Source: Treponema_I sp045616125
GTDB taxonomy: Bacteria; Spirochaetota; Spirochaetia; Treponematales; Treponemataceae
Direction of reading: 5' to 3'
DNA: 64,000 bases
Assembly (NCBI GenBank): GCA_045616125.1
Contig: JAZLGC010000060.1
Span: 17,894 to 81,893, forward strand
Both the position numbers and the translations under genes were made by a program. The notes below the pieces were generated by a model. It saw nothing but the letters and a program-made list of their open reading frames with translations, was not told where the DNA came from and did not search any database. The number at the start of each line of letters is the position of its first letter. The stretch's first letter is position 1. Shown here in pieces: positions 46,388 to 53,982 of this stretch.

Positions 46388-47307
46388 ATAATTCCTCCAA
46401 AAGATGTAAGAAACGGCAGAACTGCCTCTTTGGCCACAATCAGGACCACCATACCCACGCCCGTAAGCAGCACCGGTTCTATCATGTTTGCCGCTGTTTT
46501 CTGCCGCATCTGCTGTTTTTCAGCCATGTACTGTGCATGCTGACTGAATCCCCGGGCAATATCCTGATTACAGGCAGCCGCTTCTATCAGTGACAGATCA
46601 TCTTTTGAGAACTCTGCCTGCTTTTTCATGGCTGAAGACAGGGGCACCCCTTGCTCTACCAAAGTGATAATCCGTGCAATCGCTGGCGAAAGAGAACTTT
46701 GACTGAGAGCCCCAAGACGTAGACAGGTTATCAAATCGCTGCCGGATGAAAGCCCCGCAGCCATAACCCGGTAAAATTGCTCTTTCTGACTGACCCGGAA
46801 TATCCGGGTAATCCATATGGCACAGGCAAAAATCCATGCAAGAAAAAACAGTCCCCCTTTTATCAGTGCCTGGTTGATTACCCGGGAACCGGTATCCACT
46901 CCGAAAAGACTGCTGTTTACGGCCAGAAACAGACACAGCCCAAGCAGTGCTGTTATTACCATAACCGGGTATATCAGAGCCCCCATAAGCTGGGTTTTCA
47001 TGTGGCGCACCGTTTCCTTCCGGCAAAGGTACAATTCCAGTGCTTTTTCCATATGCCCGTTTTTTTCAAAGACCGTAAGCAATGATCCATATCCTTCCTG
47101 TGCCAAGCCGGGAAAATACCTTTCCACTGAATAGGAAAAACTGCAGCCAGTCTGCATCATATAAAGCAGATGCCGGGCAAATGTCCTGACTTTTTCTGGA
47201 GCAGTTCCCATCCGGCTTATCATGGATGCCGTTCTTCCCACGGTAAAACCGCTTTTTAAAAGGGGCAGACTCAGTCTACAGTACTGCTCAAATATTTCCG
47301 TTTTCAC
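46384..47307 (-). CDS. gspF: Type II secretion inner-membrane platform protein GspF
   Basis: 307 residues from GTG 47307 (GGAG 7 nt upstream, GTGA overlap with the gspE stop). Two GspF repeats: ARHLLYMMQTGCSFSYSVER…LYLCRKETVRHMKTQLMGAL followed by helices, and SSGSDLITCLRLGALSQSSL…QHAQYMAEKQQMRQKTAANM with a final helix (LLTGVGMVVLIVAKEAVLPF). About 100 residues shorter than usual: the N-terminal cytoplasmic extension is missing. Confidence 0.88.
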   Translation of the reverse strand: MKTEIFEQYCRLSLPLLKSGFTVGRTASMISRMGTAPEKVRTFARHLLYMMQTGCSFSYSVERYFPGLAQEGYGSLLTVFEKNGHMEKALELYLCRKETVRHMKTQLMGALIYPVMVITALLGLCLFLAVNSSLFGVDTGSRVINQALIKGGLFFLAWIFACAIWITRIFRVSQKEQFYRVMAAGLSSGSDLITCLRLGALSQSSLSPAIARIITLVEQGVPLSSAMKKQAEFSKDDLSLIEAAACNQDIARGFSQHAQYMAEKQQMRQKTAANMIEPVLLTGVGMVVLIVAKEAVLPFLTSFGGII

Positions 47308-48587
47308 AGGCACACTCCTTTTACCTTTTTCTGCTCATAATCGTTTTCCATGGAGACCATTCCACCGCGATACATTGCCAGTTCCAGCTCATTGAGACTT
47401 CCTTTCTGATTAATGACACTCTTAACCGCCGGTGTTCCTAAAAGAAGTTCAGCCACAACGGTTCTGCCCCCTCCCTGCTTTTTTACAAGACGCTGAGCAA
47501 CGGCTGCTCCAAAGACACTGGAAAGCAGATAAGGTTCAATGCCCATATCAAGCAGGCGGAGAACGGCAGACGCAGCATTGGTTGTGTGCAGTGTGGCAAA
47601 AACCAGATGGCCGGTAAGAGCGGCACGTACTGCAATGCGGGCGGTTTCTTCATTCCGGATTTCTCCAATCATGATTACGTCCGGATCATGACGGAACACT
47701 CTGGTTAGAGCATCTGAAAACTCCAGTCTTCCCGGGATAGTCTCTATCTGGGTTACAAAGGGCAGCCGATATTCCACCGGGTCTTCTATGGTGATGATTT
47801 TCCGCCTGCCGCGGGAAATTTCATGGAGCAAGGATGCCAGTGTTGTTGTTTTACCTGAACCCGTGGGTCCGCATACCAGAACCAGAGAACTTGTAAGATT
47901 ACACAGAGAGCCCAGCTGGCTTAAATGAGTTGATGAAAAGCCCAGCTTTTCGGGACGCAGGGGCAGACTTCGAGTGTGTAGAAGGCGCAGCACGATGCTT
48001 TCACCGTTCCACACCGGGATGCATGAAATACGGACATCACAGGTAATGCCGGCAGATGACCAGAGAAACCTGCCGTCCTGCGCCAGACGTGTCTCTTCTG
48101 TCTGAAGCCCTGAGAGAACTTTCAGCCGGTGTACCACACGTCCATAGAGTTCTGTATCAATGTCCTTAAACAGAACCAGTTCTCCGTCAATTCTGAGTCG
48201 TATCCGTATTGAATCAGCAATTTCAAAGTGAATGTCACTGGCATTCTGCTCCAGAGCTTCCAGAATGACCCCGTTCACCAGACTTACGGCAGGAGAACTG
48301 TCAAAGTCTGCTTCATCTGATCCCTGATCCTGCTCAGTAGAAACGCTGCAGATATTTTCCTGCCGTTCTATAACACGCTGACAGTGGGCTTCATCAATTT
48401 TCTGGAATACCACTGTACGGTTCTGGCTCTCAAACTCGTTTTCATTGCAAAGAGCTTTTTCTATCTTTTCTTTCAGAAGTTCATCATCAGAATCAACAAT
48501 GCCCACCGTTACCTGAAATTCATCCTGGTGCAGAATGCATACTTTGTTATGGCGGCAGAATAAGGTGGAAAGCTGAAACTCTTTCAT
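47304..48587 (-). CDS. gspE: Type II secretion ATPase GspE
   Basis: 427 residues. Core RecA-like ATPase: ASDIHFEIADSIRIRLRIDG, Walker A CGPTGSGKTTTLASLLH, Asp/His boxes, Walker B DVIMIGEIRNEETARIAVRA and LTGHLVFATLHTTNAASAVL. The tetracysteine zinc motif usually found after AQRLV is absent (AQRLVKKQGGGRTVVAELLL). The N-terminal region is short and variable. Powers pseudopilus assembly. Its ATG overlaps the gspD stop (ATGA), and its stop overlaps the gspF start. Confidence 0.93.
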   Translation of the reverse strand: MKEFQLSTLFCRHNKVCILHQDEFQVTVGIVDSDDELLKEKIEKALCNENEFESQNRTVVFQKIDEAHCQRVIERQENICSVSTEQDQGSDEADFDSSPAVSLVNGVILEALEQNASDIHFEIADSIRIRLRIDGELVLFKDIDTELYGRVVHRLKVLSGLQTEETRLAQDGRFLWSSAGITCDVRISCIPVWNGESIVLRLLHTRSLPLRPEKLGFSSTHLSQLGSLCNLTSSLVLVCGPTGSGKTTTLASLLHEISRGRRKIITIEDPVEYRLPFVTQIETIPGRLEFSDALTRVFRHDPDVIMIGEIRNEETARIAVRAALTGHLVFATLHTTNAASAVLRLLDMGIEPYLLSSVFGAAVAQRLVKKQGGGRTVVAELLLGTPAVKSVINQKGSLNELELAMYRGGMVSMENDYEQKKVKGVCL

Positions 48588-50521
48588 TGTGCATCCTCCA
48601 CACCTTCATGAGCATTGTCTGCTGCCTCAGTTACAGCATCTGTAAGCCGGGGTATCAGGTAAATAATCATCTCATTTTTTTCTGAAGTCTTTTCTTTCTG
48701 GCCGAAAAGCCACCCGATAAGGGGTATCTTACTGACAATAGGGGTTCGGGTATTGGAGTCCGACGCGTCATCCTGCACTAGTCCACTTAAAATGATGATT
48801 TCTCCGCTTTTGCCCCGTACCGTGGTAGTAACCATCTTTTCACTGGTAGACGGGGGATTTCCCCGTGACGATGTATCCTGTACCCCCTGCCGGGTAAATG
48901 ACGCCGTTACTTCTGTGGTAATGCTGCCATCGCCACTGACCGTGCCCGTTACCTCCAGCACCAGACCGGAAACTATTTCTCTGGTTACGCCGGTATCTAC
49001 TTTATTGCCGGTTTCTGCTGAAAAATAGGGATCCCGGTACCGGTACGTATTGGTATTGCGGAATGACAGAGGGACACCGGAAATGCCGTGGAGCTGAGTG
49101 TCAGCAAATATCTCTGCCGTGTTGTCAGTAACAGCAGCCTGCAGTTTATTGGCAAAAGACATACCGAATAGGGCTGCTACATCAATATTCAAGCTTAACC
49201 CCGGCGTTATCTGCGCTGTTATTCCTGCAGGATCCGGCTTTTGGGCGTTTTTTGCCGTGCTGGTCAATCCGTAGGCCGCCGCCTGGTTCTTCTGAGTCTG
49301 AATAATCAGAAGATCATAAGTAATGCGTTCTTCCGGCACATCAATGGCAGGCAGTAATGACAGAAGATGCAGGTATTGGGCCTGAGTACCAGAAAAGAAT
49401 AATGAGTGTTCCGAACCTGCCGGGGTGAACTGCAGTCGTTCATAGCCTGACGGTAGCCGGTTCAGGAATTGCTCACCTGTAATACAGGAAAAGTTCACCA
49501 GATATGACGGTTCTGCCACATCCCACTGGGCAATAAGTGAATCCAGGGCTGTTTCTTCCGGAGACGTTACATAGGCAGACAGAACGGGGCCGGTTAGCTG
49601 CAGCATCAGATGGGGATACCGTACCTGTACATTCTGGGCCATTTGGGAAGCTGATATGTATGCAAGCGTATAGTTTTTCCAGTGGCGGCTTTCTTCCTGA
49701 GAAAACAGATACAGGCCGTCTTCCAGCACCCAGCTGGCGCCAATCTGACGGCACAGATAGTCAAATATCCAGTGGAGGGGCCGGTTTTCAAAAGCACCAT
49801 CTGCAATGCGGCAGCTGTTCTTTACTTCAGAAATATACTGTATACCGGCAGTGTCGTGAACGGCAGCCAGCACCTGGTCAAAGGAGGCATCCCATACTTC
49901 CAGAGAAAAAAGCCCCGGTTCCTCCTGTGTCAGGTTTACGGCAGAGGACATATATGGCATATACCCGGAGGTACTGCCATAGGAACCGCTGATATCCGGC
50001 GAGTAATGGATTGATACGGTTTTCTCGCCGTTTTCTACGGTGTATCCGGGAAACCGTGTCAGTATCTGGGAACAGGCCTCAGAAGCCGTTACATTTGCCG
50101 TATGGATAGTTACAGGCACTGCCGGTAACGATTCCCACAGAATAACCTGTTCCCCGGCCAGAGACAGCTGTTCAAAGATGCGCTCAGGAAGTACATCGCT
50201 GGCATCAAGGGCCAGCATTCCACTGTCGTCAAAGGTAATTCTGATTCTGGATATGATCCACCGGTCTTTTTCCTTTGACACATACAGTCTGTTCGCCAGA
50301 AGAAAGGAATCAAATGCAGATTCAAAATTTCCCCCGGCAAACCTGAAACTTCCCGTGCCCTGAACCGTATCATCACAGACAATGGGAAAATTCCGTGACA
50401 GAGAAACGGCATAGACAATTTCTGAAATTTCCTGATTTACAAAATCATACCTGTTCTGTGCACCAGCCGGCAGCATTACAAGCACCAGGGCCAGCAGCAG
50501 AATACACATTTTATTTTTCAT
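48584..50521 (-). CDS. gspD: Type II secretion outer-membrane secretin GspD
   Basis: 645 residues from ATG 50521 (GAGG 6 nt upstream). Signal peptide MKNKMCILLLALVLVMLPAG; divergent N-domains (about 25-400), then the secretin domain (about 430-630) with VSGLVLEVTGTVSGDGSITT, GEIIILSGLVQDDASDSNTR and TPIVSKIPLIGWLFGQKE, the typical secretin end. Forms the outer-membrane channel. First gene of the operon running through gspE, gspF, gspG and the small pseudopilins. No gspC, gspK or prepilin peptidase gene is in the window. Confidence 0.92.
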   Translation of the reverse strand: MKNKMCILLLALVLVMLPAGAQNRYDFVNQEISEIVYAVSLSRNFPIVCDDTVQGTGSFRFAGGNFESAFDSFLLANRLYVSKEKDRWIISRIRITFDDSGMLALDASDVLPERIFEQLSLAGEQVILWESLPAVPVTIHTANVTASEACSQILTRFPGYTVENGEKTVSIHYSPDISGSYGSTSGYMPYMSSAVNLTQEEPGLFSLEVWDASFDQVLAAVHDTAGIQYISEVKNSCRIADGAFENRPLHWIFDYLCRQIGASWVLEDGLYLFSQEESRHWKNYTLAYISASQMAQNVQVRYPHLMLQLTGPVLSAYVTSPEETALDSLIAQWDVAEPSYLVNFSCITGEQFLNRLPSGYERLQFTPAGSEHSLFFSGTQAQYLHLLSLLPAIDVPEERITYDLLIIQTQKNQAAAYGLTSTAKNAQKPDPAGITAQITPGLSLNIDVAALFGMSFANKLQAAVTDNTAEIFADTQLHGISGVPLSFRNTNTYRYRDPYFSAETGNKVDTGVTREIVSGLVLEVTGTVSGDGSITTEVTASFTRQGVQDTSSRGNPPSTSEKMVTTTVRGKSGEIIILSGLVQDDASDSNTRTPIVSKIPLIGWLFGQKEKTSEKNEMIIYLIPRLTDAVTEAADNAHEGVEDAQ

Positions 50522-50596
50522 ACAAAACCTCAATAAGGTATATGTATGTCTGAGAGAAAAAAAATTTGAGTTTTCAGAAAAAAAATGAAAAAATTT

Positions 50597-51592
50597 TTAA
50601 AAAAAGTGGGTTTCTGCCAGCTGGAGAACCTTTTTCTCAACCTGTGCAAAGTTTTCAGCCGGTACAGATTCTGCACAGCCTACTGTCTTGATGAACGTTT
50701 CCTGCCGTTTTGCATACCGGTGGGTATCGTGCTTTATCATAGCAGCAACAGATTCCAGATTCTGACCTTCCAGAGCGCCCGGAACCATGAAGAATTCCCG
50801 ATACCCTATGGCCTGCATGCCAGGGTGTTCAGCACGGTATCCATTCTGTACCAGTTTTTGAAATTCCTGGGGCAACCCGTTTGCCATCATCATGTCAACA
50901 CGCATATCTATGCGCTCATACAGTTCTTTCCTGGGACGTTCCAGGTTAAGAACGGTAAAGTTGTAACCGCTGCGGGGCTCTGACTGCTGTCCGAAATCAC
51001 TGCGTTTCTTACCGGTACTCAGACATACTTCCATTGCCCGGCGTATCCGGTATTCGTCATGTACATGAATTTTTGAGGCGCTTTCCGGGTCCAGAATCTT
51101 CAGTTCATTCCAAAGCTTTTCAGCCCCTTCTTCCTTCAGACGCTTTTCTACCAGTTTTCTGGTCGTTTCATCTGATTCCGGAGTATCAGGCAGTCCATAG
51201 ATAAAGTTTTTGATGTAAAAGGCTGTTCCCCCGCAGATAACGGGAAGTTTACCGGCTGCCAGTATTTCCCTGCAGTACCGGTCGGCAAGAGCGTTGAATT
51301 CACCGCTTCCAAACTGCACATCAGGGGTGCAAAGATCAATCATGCGGTGGGGAAGCTGCTCAAGAAAAGCTGCATCAGGTTTTGCTGTTCCAATATCCAT
51401 GCCTTCATAGACCTGCATGGAATCAGCGCTGATTATTACGGCAAGACCTGCAAAAGGGGAATTACTGCCTTTGGCAAACAGCCGGTATACCAAATCTGTC
51501 TTTCCGGTGGCAGTAGGTGCGAATATAACAAGAACGGGAATGTTCCCGGCAGAATCTGCATGAAACATTCCCGTTTTCAAATTAAAACTCAT
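50597..51592 (-). CDS. miaA: tRNA dimethylallyltransferase
   Basis: 331 residues. Transfers a dimethylallyl group to A37 of tRNAs reading UNN codons. P-loop FAPTATGKTDLVYRLF; Asp-Ser in ISADSMQVYEGMDIGTAKPD; PHRMIDLCTP; CGGTAFYIKNFIYGLPDTPE; DEYRIRRAMEVCLSTGK; GLPQEF…AIGYREF. The start at 51592 lacks a good Shine-Dalgarno; the Met at MFHADSAGN is an alternative. It lies 8 nt behind the omega-like gene. A T-rich gap separates it from gspD. Confidence 0.95.
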   Translation of the reverse strand: MSFNLKTGMFHADSAGNIPVLVIFAPTATGKTDLVYRLFAKGSNSPFAGLAVIISADSMQVYEGMDIGTAKPDAAFLEQLPHRMIDLCTPDVQFGSGEFNALADRYCREILAAGKLPVICGGTAFYIKNFIYGLPDTPESDETTRKLVEKRLKEEGAEKLWNELKILDPESASKIHVHDEYRIRRAMEVCLSTGKKRSDFGQQSEPRSGYNFTVLNLERPRKELYERIDMRVDMMMANGLPQEFQKLVQNGYRAEHPGMQAIGYREFFMVPGALEGQNLESVAAMIKHDTHRYAKRQETFIKTVGCAESVPAENFAQVEKKVLQLAETHFF

Positions 51593-51600
51593 TAAACAGA

Positions 51601-51792
51601 TCAGTCACCAATCTGATAGCGTACTTCTTCTGTAAACAGCTGACGTGCACCAAGTGAAACGATTTTGTCATCGTTCTGTTCAATGATAGGATCTTTAAGC
51701 ATAGAAAGCTGATAAGCACGGCGGCTTGCAGCTGAAGTAATCTCGTATACGTTACCTTTGAATTTTACCAGTTCTTCTAATGGGAAAACCAT
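51601..51792 (-). CDS. rpoZ: RNA polymerase omega subunit-like protein
   Basis: 63 residues: MVFPLEELVKFKGNVYEITS, AASRRAYQLSMLKD, then DDKIVSLGARQLFTEEVRY. The YEITSAASRRAYQL stretch matches the conserved omega core (Y.L…AAKRARQL), and the length suits short spirochaetal omega proteins. GGAGG lies 4 nt upstream of the ATG. Probably co-transcribed with miaA; divergent from recO. The alternative is an unrelated small helical protein. Confidence 0.7.
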   Translation of the reverse strand: MVFPLEELVKFKGNVYEITSAASRRAYQLSMLKDPIIEQNDDKIVSLGARQLFTEEVRYQIGD

Positions 51793-51834
51793 ACACCCTC
51801 CAATAACAACTTATGGTCTTTACAATTTATCAGA

Positions 51835-51863
51835 TTACACGGCCTCTGTAAATATGCTATACT
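51835..51863 (+). promoter_or_regulatory. recO promoter, leaderless configuration
   Basis: TTACAC (51835-51840), 17 bp, TATACT (51858-51863), then 8 nt to ATG 51872. No Shine-Dalgarno (tccaccct precedes the ATG). The predicted transcription start falls on or beside the start codon. Confidence 0.7.
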
Positions 51864-51871
51864 TCCACCCT

Positions 51872-52639
51872 ATGGAACGAAGTTTTTACACGCAGGCACT
51901 GGTTCTTTCAACAAGACCCTTTGGTGAATCAAATCTCAGCGTTACCATCCTGTCCCCCGACAAAGGAATTTTTACCGCCGTTCTGTACGGTGGTCATAAA
52001 AGCAAACTGAGATCTCTTGTAGCTCCGTTTCATAAGGGAACCATGTGGCTGTACAATGACACGGCAAAAAAATCAATTAAGATTACTGACTTTGACGTTC
52101 AGTCATTTCATCCCACATTACGCGAAGATTTATACAAAAATACCTGTGCCAGCCTGATGGCTGAACTGATGATAAAAACAAGAAGCGGAAATACCGATAA
52201 CGAATATCCTGTATTATGGCAGCTTGCCACCGGTTTCCTAGCGGGGCTTGAACTTTCAAGCCAGGAAGATTCCCATCTGGCACTGCTCCGCTTTTTATGG
52301 CGGTATCTGGCCGTTCTGGGTGTACAGCCTGATATTACAACATGTGCAGTCTGTTCCTGTGCTCTTTTGGAAACGGAAGATTCGGTGATATACTATCAAA
52401 GTTACCGTCAGCTTTTTGTATGCGCTGACTGTTCTGCCGATTCTGCCTATCAGGATATGTATCCCTTGAATGCAGAAGCAGCCAGGTATCTGAACGGTGT
52501 AAATACACTGCCACCGGCAGAATCACGCCGTTTGCCGATACATTCTGCTTCTGTCATGCAGATTCATGACCTTTTGCTGTTTTTAGTCAGTCAGGCAGCA
52601 GAATCACGGCTGAATACACTTGAATTAGGAGTTTTGTGA
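51872..52639 (+). CDS. recO: DNA repair protein RecO
   Basis: 255 residues from ATG 51872. OB-fold N-terminus (MERSFYTQALVLSTRPFGES…TVTILSPDKGIFTAVLYGG) with KSKLRSLVAPFHKGTMWLYN, then the helical domain with the Cys cluster CAVCSCALLETE…YQLFVCADCS-type (CAVC, CADC), zinc-binding in many RecO proteins. Acts with RecF/RecR to load RecA on SSB-coated DNA. An in-frame extension to 51758 would overlap rpoZ and its own promoter, so is rejected. Followed 6 nt later by the phosphorylase gene. Confidence 0.9.
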   Translation: MERSFYTQALVLSTRPFGESNLSVTILSPDKGIFTAVLYGGHKSKLRSLVAPFHKGTMWLYNDTAKKSIKITDFDVQSFHPTLREDLYKNTCASLMAELMIKTRSGNTDNEYPVLWQLATGFLAGLELSSQEDSHLALLRFLWRYLAVLGVQPDITTCAVCSCALLETEDSVIYYQSYRQLFVCADCSADSAYQDMYPLNAEAARYLNGVNTLPPAESRRLPIHSASVMQIHDLLLFLVSQAAESRLNTLELGVL

Positions 52640-52645
52640 GCAATT

Positions 52646-53980
52646 ATGAGAGCAACCGATGTGATTATGAAAAAACGTGGTACCGTACTGAATCCAAAAG
52701 GCAGTGAACTTACCCGCGAAGAACTTCAATTCCTTATAGACGGATATGTAAAGGGTGAAATTCCCGATTATCAGGTTTCAGCATGGCTCATGGCCGTGTA
52801 TTTTAACGGTATGACCTTTGCAGAAACCGGCAATTTAACCGATATCATGCTCCATTCAGGAGATGTCATTGAACTTAACGGTGTTGCAGGGCTTACAGGC
52901 CCATTTGTAGACAAACACTCTACCGGTGGCGTTGGAGATAAAATTTCTCTGCCACTGGCACCGATTGTAGCTGCATGCGGTGTTACTGTCCCCATGATGT
53001 CAGGCCGTGCCCTTGGTCATACAGGCGGCACCCTTGATAAACTGGAATCCATGGCAGGATACAATGTTCACCTTGAACCAGACACATTCCGGTCTTACCT
53101 GAAAGAAGTTGGTTTTGCCATGACCGGCCAGACTCAGAAAGTAGTTCCTGCAGACCGTCTTCTGTATGCACTCCGGGATGTTACCGGGACTGTTGAATCA
53201 ATTCCGCTTATTACTGCAAGTATTCTTTCAAAGAAGGTTGCAGAAGGTTCAGATGCCCTGGTATTTGACGTAAAATACGGCAGCGGCGCCTTCATGAAAA
53301 AGGTGGAAGATTCTGTTGCTCTGGCAGAAAGTCTGGTAAAAACTGCCCAGGCCATGGGAAAGAAGGCAAGTGCTCTTATTACCAACATGGAAACTCCACT
53401 GGGCCGTTGCACCGGAAACTGGCTTGAGATTGAAGAAACCATCGATGTTCTGAAGGGATGCGGGCCAAAAGATGTTACCGATCTGACCTATGCATTAGGA
53501 GCTGAAATGCTTATTCTGGCTGGTATTGCTTCGACCAGAGAAGAAGGTGTATCACTGTGTCAGAAAGCCGTTGAAAGCGGAAAAGCACTGGAACTGTTCC
53601 TGAAGAATGTCTCTCTTCAGGGTGCCGATGCAGACCAGGTTCTGAAAGACTATGAATCACGGTCAAGAAGAAGTGCCTATACCCGGAACATTACGGCAAA
53701 CCAAGACGGCTATATTTCCATTGATGCCTACACCTGCGGTTTAGCCGGGGTAACACTGGGTGTTGGAAGAAATACAACCAGTGACACCGTTTGTCCCGAT
53801 GCAGGCTTTATATTACATAAGGTTCAGGGTGAGTATGTTCACAAGGGTGACCTGATCATGCAGGTTTTCGGTAAAGATGATGAATGCTTTGCCACTGCCC
53901 TTCCTCAGCTGGAAAGTGCCATAACCTACGGCTCTGAGCCACCAGAACAAAAACCATTGATTTACAAGGAAATTCACTGA
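52646..53980 (+). CDS. deoA: Pyrimidine-nucleoside / thymidine phosphorylase
   Basis: 444 residues. Family signatures KHSTGGVGDKISLPLAPIVA, SGRALGHTGGTLDKLESM and the glycine-rich DVKYGSGAFMKK phosphate site; the C-terminal alpha/beta domain ends PLIYKEIH. Phosphorolysis of thymidine and/or uridine in salvage. The MRATDVIMKKRG start fits the family (R.VDII.KKR); AGGAG lies 14 nt upstream, so initiation may depend on coupling to recO. Operon order recO-deoA-recJ, gaps of 6 and 2 nt. Confidence 0.93.
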   Translation: MRATDVIMKKRGTVLNPKGSELTREELQFLIDGYVKGEIPDYQVSAWLMAVYFNGMTFAETGNLTDIMLHSGDVIELNGVAGLTGPFVDKHSTGGVGDKISLPLAPIVAACGVTVPMMSGRALGHTGGTLDKLESMAGYNVHLEPDTFRSYLKEVGFAMTGQTQKVVPADRLLYALRDVTGTVESIPLITASILSKKVAEGSDALVFDVKYGSGAFMKKVEDSVALAESLVKTAQAMGKKASALITNMETPLGRCTGNWLEIEETIDVLKGCGPKDVTDLTYALGAEMLILAGIASTREEGVSLCQKAVESGKALELFLKNVSLQGADADQVLKDYESRSRRSAYTRNITANQDGYISIDAYTCGLAGVTLGVGRNTTSDTVCPDAGFILHKVQGEYVHKGDLIMQVFGKDDECFATALPQLESAITYGSEPPEQKPLIYKEIH

Positions 53981-53982
53981 TA

